DNA of 64,000 nt, taken from Cordylochernes scorpioides. Its lineage: Eukaryota; Arthropoda; Arachnida; Pseudoscorpiones; Chernetidae. A model generated the notes under the pieces. The model saw only the letters and a program-made list of their open reading frames with translations, searched no databases and was not told the DNA's origin. A program made the translations under genes and the position numbers. Of this stretch, positions 58,188 through 64,000 are shown in pieces (position 1 is the stretch's first letter; the number at the start of each line of letters is the position of its first letter). Where the stretch lies: contig CP092879.1 of assembly GCA_030710605.1 (NCBI GenBank), positions 22,675,784 to 22,739,783 on the forward strand, in the 5' to 3' direction.

Positions 58188-58991
58188 CTAGCGGATGTAC
58201 TCGGCTTCGCCCGTGTTTTACCCGAGTAAAGGTTTGTCTAACGAATCTCTCGATAAAGTGAACATTTTTTCCCGGTCCCTTGAAAAATACTCGATAAGTT
58301 GAATAAAATCAATATTAATCGGTACCCGAGTAAAGGTCTGTCTAACGAACATTTGTTAAAACAATTCTCTATAAACTTATAAAAAGAAAAAAATATATTT
58401 TGATAATTTGAAACTGATAAAGTGATCATTTTTCCCGGTCCCTGTGTGCCGTGTCATTCTGAATTTTGTCTTTCCTAATTTTCTACATTACAAAATCATC
58501 GTTTTATCTAGTGAACATTTTTTTCCCGGTCCCTTGAAAAATACTCGATAAGGTTGAATAAATTCATGGTCGTTTATGGAAGATGGACGAAGTTCCCGGA
58601 GGTCATCTTGGGCAAGCTCCCGCGAGGCTTTTTTTCTTGTCTACTTGGCATAGCTGTGTCACCAACTCTGCCCTGATTGGTCGGTGGGTACTTGGACTGT
58701 CGGCCGGCGGCCGGGCGAATCCATTCTCTCACGGGGTGGGGCAGACCCAAGGTCATCTGGAGCAGCAAACCTAAGCCTATCTCCGTCTCAATGGTGGCGC
58801 TGCTTGCGAGTTAAAGCTACAAATCTGCAAATAACTCTAAGGATATTAAAGATATTCAAGAAATTATTTTTCGTAAACCTTTCCGGAGATACACCTAATA
58901 ATATCCCAAAATTTCACGGCGATTGGAAGTATGGTTTTTGAATCCATAGAGGACACACACACACAGACATTCATTTTTATATATATATAGA
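58188..58991 (-). mobile_element. Non-autonomous Helitron
   Basis: On the minus strand it starts TCTATATATATATAAAAATG at 58991 and ends CTAG at 58188, after a GGGCGAAGCC hairpin-like segment. It sits between A and T. The first bases resemble the start of 44106-51405 (TCTATATTAATAAAA). Inside is a GC-rich block (58570-58760) and a repeated GTGAACATTTTTTCCCGGTC segment. No Rep-helicase. Short frames in the GC-rich block are not supported. Confidence 0.8.
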
Positions 58992-59289
58992 TATGATTTT
59001 ACTAATACTCTTCATTTAAATTGGAATTGAAAATTATTTTCATAAATTTTGAATAAACAAAATATATTTATGTAGAAAATATATGACGTAAATTCTTTAC
59101 CTATTAATATGTAAATGATTAAAAATCCTATTGCAATATAATCAGTGAAATAATTAAAATGCATCTAAAATACTTTTTTTTTCTTTTTAATAAATTAGTC
59201 TCTTTTCTCTTATTATCTAAATATTCAAGTATGAATTGCTATTTTTAAAATATATGTAATATTATATGCGGGGAAATATTACTCTTGGT

Positions 59290-59535
59290 GGTTGATGATT
59301 GTTGTTGGTGGTGGCGCAGTCGTGGTGGCTGAGTGATAAGGTGTACACACCAGGGGAAATAACCAGGACACTTGATGGGTTGAAAAAGGCAACTAGTCGG
59401 AGGAAAGAAAGGCTTGAGAAGGCGGAGCGGTTTTGGTTATTGGCTATCTATTCACATTGCGGTAAGATTGACTTATCTGAAAAGGATGAACGGGAGGGAT
59501 CTAAGTGATGATTACTCGATGGTGTCCAGCCGATG
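59290..59535 (+). repeat. Possible tRNA-Ser-related SINE head
   Basis: GCAGTCGTGGTGGCTGAGTG followed by ATAAGG resembles the 5' half of tRNA-Ser. It is followed by CACCAGGGGAAATAACCAGG, matched at 23235-23255 and in its mirror. A short frame (59299-59508) is open but unlike any protein I know. Region 58992-59290 is AT-rich and empty. Confidence 0.4.
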
Positions 59536-59678
59536 ACTATAGGTCCTAACTCGGTGGGATGCAAGTGAAGACTCTAGGTGCTATCTCGGTGGGATCGAAG
59601 TGAAGACTCTAGGTGCTATCTCGGTGGGATCGAAGTGAAGACTCTAGGTGCTATCTCGGTGGGATCGAACTGAAGACT
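59536..59678. repeat. 35-bp tandem repeat, about 4 copies
   Basis: Unit ACTCTAGGTGCTATCTCGG then TGGGATCGAAGTGAAG, starting at 59571, 59606 and 59641, with a diverged first copy at 59536. On the minus strand each unit carries TTCGATCCCACC, close to a B box of RNA polymerase III genes. Confidence 0.85.
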
Positions 59679-59679
59679 G

Positions 59680-60058
59680 CCAATTCTTTGTTCTCGATTT
59701 AACACGAGAACCCTTCTTACTTCTCATTGGTTGAAAGGTGTGACGTGGAGGTTCCCTATTGGTACTCCACTAAATGAATTGCTCCCTGATTGGTCTACGT
59801 TACGTCTTTGTCTTTAGACATGTTCCAGCTTGACCAGGAAGTGATAGTTTGTTGAACTCGAACTTTTATTAGTTCCGCGATAATTAAACTGGTAATAACT
59901 TTACTAATGATTGTGCTAACTCTCTAAGCCTCTTTTCTAGGCCTTTCTCCTAGGCCTTTCTGTCCTCCAATGTTACCTTGTTCTTTATTGAAACAAATCA
60001 TACATTTTCATACATATTGGATTGACTATTGGCATCTATGTATGTACAAATTATGACA
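59680..60058 (-). repeat. LTR-like repeat with CCAAT boxes
   Basis: On the minus strand it starts TGTCATAATTTGTACATAC at 60058. It has TTTCAATAAAGAACAAGG and later CCAATCAGGG, CCAATAGGG and CCAATGAGAA boxes. It is related to 18960-19155. The other boundary is not clear. It may be an LTR with its promoter. Confidence 0.45.
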
Positions 60059-60429
60059 TATATATACAACAATATATTCATTTAATGACATAGTTTATTT
60101 ACACGAAACATATTTATTTGAATTTTTACTATCATATTTTAATATCCAGATGTAGATTTTGATATGAAGAAATGAATCTTTAAAGGAAAAGACACAGCTT
60201 CCGTTAACCTAAGTGACATCTTTTGACAGTTTCTGTAAACTGACAGGTTCTTATCAATCACGTCACCAGCTTTGAAGTATTCGGAATGTCACCATTCGTT
60301 ACACTTGTTAAAGGAAAACTTTCAACCTTTTTGAAAAATAAAGTTATTAGTATTTTACATATAATAAAACCTAAAAACGCAATACATTCAGCTTAGATGA
60401 CAATTTTAAGTTATTATAGAAATTAATAT

Positions 60430-60545
60430 ATCAGGGAATAGGCTAAATCAATGTTTAGTTGATTTCTGTTCCACTAGACGGAGCTTTGCCATCGAAAAAG
60501 CACATGTGCTCCTTGTCAGGATATGCCTTTTTTATTTTTATAAGT
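60430..60545 (+). repeat. Family G single copy
   Basis: TCAGGGAATAGGCTAAATCA, GTTGATTTCTGTTCCAC, AAAAAGCACATGTGCTCC and TCAGGATATGCCTTTTTT. It is truncated at its 5' end relative to 62644-62800. Confidence 0.65.
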
Positions 60546-60579
60546 GCTATATTAAAATATTATTTTATTTAAAATTATA

Positions 60580-60700
60580 TTTCATAGATTCAAATACTCT
60601 GCTAAATCGACCACCAAAGTTCATGCTTCCCCTAAAAAAACTATTTGTTGTTGTTTCCCGATGGTCTGCTCAAACCTTTGTACATTATGTAAATAAGTTT
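60580..60700 (-). repeat. Family K repeat
   Basis: On the minus strand: GGGAAACAACAACAAAT, GGTGGTCGATTTAGC and AGAGTATTTGAATC. Non-coding. Confidence 0.55.
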
Positions 60701-60974
60701 TTCATTTATTTTATTCTATCGCCTTAAATCAGGTATAGCTTTCTCAAATTATGTTTTCTAAATTCCATAAGCTCAATTAAAGCTATTTCTAATCTTCATT
60801 ATTTTTATTATTATAGTTTCAAGATTTTAACCACGACTGAATTACCATAGCATAATCCTCAAGATAATTAAAATCAACAGAAATCTCATTTGTTTTTATA
60901 ACATATACACTCTAATTCTTTCAATTATATCTTCTTTAGAACAAGGATGTTTTAGAAATTTATATATATATATA

Positions 60975-61175
60975 TGTCGTAGCTAAATGAAGAGGCGCAG
61001 CCGTTATGCCTAGGGAACAGCGCACCCGCGATGTCTGCCACCTTTATTTTTTGTACCGCCTTTATACATGGATCAATTTACATATTTACAATTTAACACA
61101 ATGGTAACATATTTGCATACTTAGTTTGACGGAAATGAATTATATCTTTTGGCATTAACTATACAAATTATGACA
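60975..61175 (-). repeat. LTR-like element between TA repeats
   Basis: It starts TGTCGTAGCTAAATGAAG and ends AATTATGACA on the plus strand, giving matching TGTC/GACA ends within TA repeats. On the minus strand it has an AAAAAATAAAGG polyadenylation-like signal. About 201 bp, consistent with a solo LTR or small TRIM-like unit. Confidence 0.5.
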
Positions 61176-62054
61176 TATATATATATATATATTATGGTAG
61201 GTTTTAAACTACTATTATAGAAAATATTTGAATTCACTCTTTTAACTTTTAAAATATTCCTCTCAAAATATATATCAAACAAAAAAAAATTAAAATAAAT
61301 GAAAATGAAAACGACGACATTTAAAAAAAATAATTAAGGTTTAAATTTAGAAAAGCCAAACTTTATTTTTGAAAAAATTATTAAAATAGGAAGCAAATTT
61401 ATTATAGAGCGAGTAAAGTTAATGAAGAGAATTTTTTATATATTTTGTTCCAAAAGAAATTATTTGATATTGTAGTCGATGTCACAGACAGATGACTCTG
61501 TGTGGAACAAGATGAATGGGAACATGGAAGTCGCTTGGTTTGTATAACAACTTTTACCAACAGACGCCCTTTCTAAATATTTAGGCTGGAAACTTTCTCT
61601 ACACAAAGAGTAATTGAGGCCTTTTCATAGAGGGTTTATATACATGCGTTTACTATATATATATTATATAATTTAAAATGCGCGATTATTTTATTTTTTA
61701 AAACATATATTTTATTTTCATTCATTGACTGTTCTACATTTTTGACCATAGATTTAGAATATAACACTTTGAATATTGTTGTAATAATGTATAGTTGACC
61801 TACCTATTTTTAATTCACGAATTCAGAGAATTCATTTAATAAATTCTATATGACTGTGAAAATAATTTTATGTGTATTTGCTTCAAGTAATTCAAAATAA
61901 AAACTATTTGATGGGTAAATAATTGTCTTTCCTATTTTTACGACTGCACCTTCAATTCTCTATCTTTTTCAACAACGAAATAAAATATCCATAACATATA
62001 TATATATGAAAAAATAGTACAAATGTGACAATGTACTGGGATAAGGTGCATAAA
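61176..62054. other. AT-rich stretch, nothing recognised
   Basis: No convincing gene, RNA or element end. A direct repeat, TGAAAAAATAGTACAAAT, occurs at about 62008 and again inside the loop of the next foldback (about 62339). Confidence 0.6.
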
Positions 62055-62194
62055 TTAAGAAAAATACATCTCCTTATCGTGCAACTGAAAGTTGCTGATG
62101 GCTTGCGCCATCTTTCGGAATAAATATCAACTATTCTCGTTGATTTTTTTTTTAATTATTCCAAAATTCTTGATTAATCACACAAGAAAAGCTA

Positions 62195-62236
62195 ACCACG
62201 GACGCGTTTCGGGCTGTTGGCCCTCATCAGCGTGGT
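62195..62236 (-). ncRNA. Hammerhead ribozyme, type I, minus strand
   Basis: Exact inverse of 62440-62481, with the same stems and core. A minus-strand transcript would carry this ribozyme and the antisense of the other. Confidence 0.85.
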
Positions 62237-62439
62237 GTAAGCTGTACCTCAACGACCAAAAAATTGGTCATTAAGGCATCCTGAAAAATCATGAAACGGG
62301 TAGTTAAGGCCAGATTTGCGTGAGAACGCTACACAATGTGAAAAAATAGTACAAATACAAATCTGGCCTTAACTACCCGTTTCATGATTTTTCAGGATGG
62401 CTTAATGACCAATTTTTTGGTCGTTGAGGTACAGCTTAC

Positions 62440-62481
62440 ACCACGCTGATGAGGGCCAACAGCCCGAAACGCGTCCGTGGT
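62440..62481 (+). ncRNA. Hammerhead ribozyme, type I, plus strand
   Basis: Stem I ACCACG (62440-62445) pairs with CGTGGT (62476-62481). Core CTGATGA is at 62446-62452. Stem II is GGGC/GCCC with loop CAACA (62453-62465). GAAA is at 62466-62469, with a minimal stem III CG/CG (62470-62473). The cleavage triplet is GTC (62473-62475). All universally conserved positions are present. The self-complementary ACGCGT means two molecules could pair as a dimeric ribozyme, as proposed for hammerheads of Penelope-like elements with very short stem III. Confidence 0.88.
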
Positions 62482-62643
62482 TAGCTTTTCTTGATTAATC
62501 AAGAATGGGTATTTGGCCAATTTTGGAATAATTAAAAAAATCAACGAGAATAGTTGATATTTATTCCGAAAGATGGCGCAAGCCATCAGCAACTTTCAGT
62601 TGCACCATAAGGAGATGCCTTTTTCTTAATATATATATATATA

Positions 62644-62800
62644 TTAAAAATGGCATATCCTGACCAGGAGCACATGTGCTTTACAGAAGGCAGAGCGCCA
62701 TCTGGTGGAACAGAAATCAACTAAACATTGATTTAGCCTGTTCCCTGATATTTGGCCAACCCAATTTCATGATAAATCAAGAAAAGCCATCCATATATAT
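62644..62800 (-). repeat. Family G single copy
   Basis: On the minus strand: GGCTTTTCTTGATTTATC, GTTGGCCAAATATCAGG, GTTGATTTCTGTTCCACC, AGATGGCGCTCTGCC, AGCACATGTGCTCC and TCAGGATATGCCATTTTT. It matches family B from just after the hammerhead, showing that G and B are versions of one superfamily and that this copy is truncated at the ribozyme. Confidence 0.7.
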
Positions 62801-62924
62801 ATATATATCAATAAATTATTTTGAGATTGAAATTTATTTGCTTATTTTTATACATGAGTATTATTTGAAAAATAAAAATCAGATAAAAAGTTTCTTTTAA
62901 TATTAATTTTGCAAGGTTTCAAGA

Positions 62925-63019
62925 AAATATACTGCTCTTCAACGGGCTGATACTCTATTTTATTTTGATTGCAATGAGATTGTACATAGAGTATTGTCCC
63001 GTTAAAGAGCAGTATATTT
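62925..63019. repeat. Imperfect hairpin
   Basis: AAATATACTGCTCTTCAACG is mirrored by GTTAAAGAGCAGTATATTT, with ATACTCTAT/ATAGAGTAT inside. GCTCTTCAACGAGC at about 16750 is related. Confidence 0.65.
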
Positions 63020-63179
63020 GCTCGAAAGCTTCAAATTCAAAATTGAAAGCAACTTTTTACCTGATTTTTATTTTTACTTTTTCAAATAATTTCTGGGTAA
63101 GTATTTCTCACATGAGTATTTTGACAATGGCATCCAGTCGTGTCATATTGAAAATAATAATAAAACAACTTTAAATCAC

Positions 63180-63488
63180 TGATATTGCGATTTCACCGCC
63201 ACTCTGTGTTGTGACGACGATCTAAATTCTATAGAGGTAGTCACTCACCTCTATTCTTGGTCGGCGGGGTTGAAGGTTCAAAGTTAAGGCGTCGTTGTTT
63301 ATAACACTTTTAAAATATACGACGAAAACAGGAGGGAAAACTATATTTATTACAATTTAAGCAAATAAGTAAAGTATTATTTAAATATTTACACTAAAAG
63401 ATATTTATAAAAAGAGAATCGTAGATCAGGGCAAATTCTAGTGTTCGAAAAAGTTGTTTTCAAGTTCTACAGTTATTGTTTTTTCATT
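63180..63488 (-). other. Region downstream of the BEL/Pao gene, probable 3' part or LTR
   Basis: AT-rich sequence following the polyprotein stop. On the minus strand it contains TGTTATAAACAACGACG near 63313, which could start a 3' LTR, and AATAAATATAG upstream of that. The boundaries cannot be proven without the 5' LTR, which lies outside the window. Confidence 0.35.
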
Positions 63489-64000
63489 TTACCGCTGCAT
63501 CCCCGTGGCCGCTTCCGCCGGCTTCCCATTGGCTGCTTCGGACGTCTTCTTTTCCAACATTTCTCCCACCTTTGAGTTGGCGTCTCGACGACTCAAACAT
63601 GGAAAGGAAAAGTTCAGTAGATCCAATCGGTTGGGTCTCTTGATGGGCCGTCCGTAACTTGACACAACATTCGGGGTATCAATGTGATGTTGCTCTTGTT
63701 GTGAAGTCAAAGGGTCCTCTTCAGTTGTCAATCGAACTTCTTGTGTGGGAGATCGCTCCGTTAGAGGGTCTCGACATCTTATCTCGGGCGTTATCTCTAA
63801 ATTGTAGAGTTTTTGAATAGGTCGTATTTTATCACCTGATGAAGTTTTCACTTTCGCAACCCTCACAAGTCCGTCTTTTCCTGGATAGAGTTGGATTATT
63901 CTGGCTAACGGCCAGTGTAGTCTCTTTAAACTCTCTTGTCCAATGAGTACCATGTCTCCCACCTTGAATGGTATGGTAGTCTTCAGGCGTCTCGTTTCTT
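63489..64000 (-). CDS. BEL/Pao polyprotein, C-terminal part (runs off window)
   Basis: The minus-strand frame is open to the window edge and ends at 63489. The visible about 170 residues start ETRRLKTTIPFKVGDMVLIG and continue LKRLHWPLARI, YPGKDGLVRVAKVKT and IRPIQKLYNLE. This is the conserved domain (DUF5641) at the very end of BEL/Pao integrases. A variable tail follows with YGRPIKRPNRLDLL, also usual for the family. The catalytic domains lie to the right of the window. An apparent start at 63962 is a GTG inside the domain, so the gene is partial. No stop or frameshift is seen in this part. Higher GC than its surroundings suits a recent insertion. Confidence 0.85.
   Translation of the reverse strand, partial: ETRRLKTTIPFKVGDMVLIGQESLKRLHWPLARIIQLYPGKDGLVRVAKVKTSSGDKIRPIQKLYNLEITPEIRCRDPLTERSPTQEVRLTTEEDPLTSQQEQHHIDTPNVVSSYGRPIKRPNRLDLLNFSFPCLSRRDANSKVGEMLEKKTSEAANGKPAEAATGMQR

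Larger units (their letters stand above)
62055..62629. mobile_element. Family B foldback element with two hammerhead ribozymes
   Basis: Inverted arms 62055-62318 and about 62358-62629 enclose a 39-base loop. Each arm, read outward from the loop, has the segment GGTCGTTGAGGTACAGC, a hammerhead ribozyme, TTTTCTTGATTAATC, ATCAACGAGAATAGTTGAT, AAGATGGCGCAAGCCATC and an outer ATGCCTTTTT-like terminus. Short frames near both ends are mirror images of each other and are not genes. Hammerheads are known in Penelope-like elements and retrozymes. This unit encodes no protein and is probably mobilised in trans. Confidence 0.8.

Noticed and set aside
58574-58941. Short frames on both strands in the GC-rich part of the non-autonomous Helitron
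   Set aside because: They overlap each other on opposite strands and match no known domain.
62092-62592. Two nearly identical 60-66 residue frames facing each other
   Set aside because: They are mirror translations of the two arms of the hammerhead foldback, not genes.
1-64000. CRISPR arrays, because of many repeated palindromes
   Set aside because: Repeats are dispersed, unequal in length and lack regular spacers; the DNA is eukaryotic transposon sequence.

Overview
The window looks like transposon-dense, gene-poor nuclear DNA of an animal, most likely an arthropod. It is very AT-rich. It carries Ty3/Gypsy, Ty1/Copia, BEL/Pao, jockey-type LINE, Helitron, mariner, hAT-like and Penelope-like (hammerhead-bearing) sequence side by side. 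I found no convincing host protein-coding gene, rRNA or intact tRNA gene. The phylum is inferred from this element mix, not proven.

The dominant structure is a giant inverted repeat. Bases 1-24067 and 26268-53787 are reverse complements, interrupted by arm-specific insertions. The arms flank a 2.2 kb spacer that begins with a 381-base assembly gap. About 13 kb is shared by both arms. Base 1 pairs with base 53787, so the repeat may continue to the left of the window. The left arm alone carries a LINE fragment, a Gypsy element with a Copia element nested in one LTR, a solo LTR and several foldback insertions. The right arm alone carries a different Gypsy copy about 140 bp from the equivalent left-arm site, a 7.3 kb Helitron and a 2.8 kb segment with a U2 snRNA-like piece. 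The arms differ by a few percent plus these insertions. That fits either an old inverted duplication or two haplotypes joined tail to tail across the gap.

The background consists of many short inverted-repeat (foldback) units. Their outer ends share an ATGCCTTTTT-like terminus, and some are flanked by 12-14 bp target duplications. The unit at 62055-62629 holds a textbook hammerhead ribozyme in each half, in opposite orientation. A second family (3571-3613, 21996-22038 and others) holds hammerhead-like motifs with a non-canonical core and a covarying stem. This points to non-autonomous, Penelope-like or retrozyme-like retroelements propagating as inverted pairs, and is the most interesting biology here.

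Right of the inverted repeat (53788-64000) lie a long perfect hairpin, a decayed mariner sitting inside the target duplication of a hAT-like element, a non-autonomous Helitron, a 35-bp tandem repeat, LTR-like fragments, the hammerhead foldback and, at the edge, the C-terminus of a BEL/Pao polyprotein on the minus strand. The likely intact coding sequences are the Copia polyprotein (6920-10843) and the two Gypsy polyproteins (11150-14785 minus, 37922-41557 plus).
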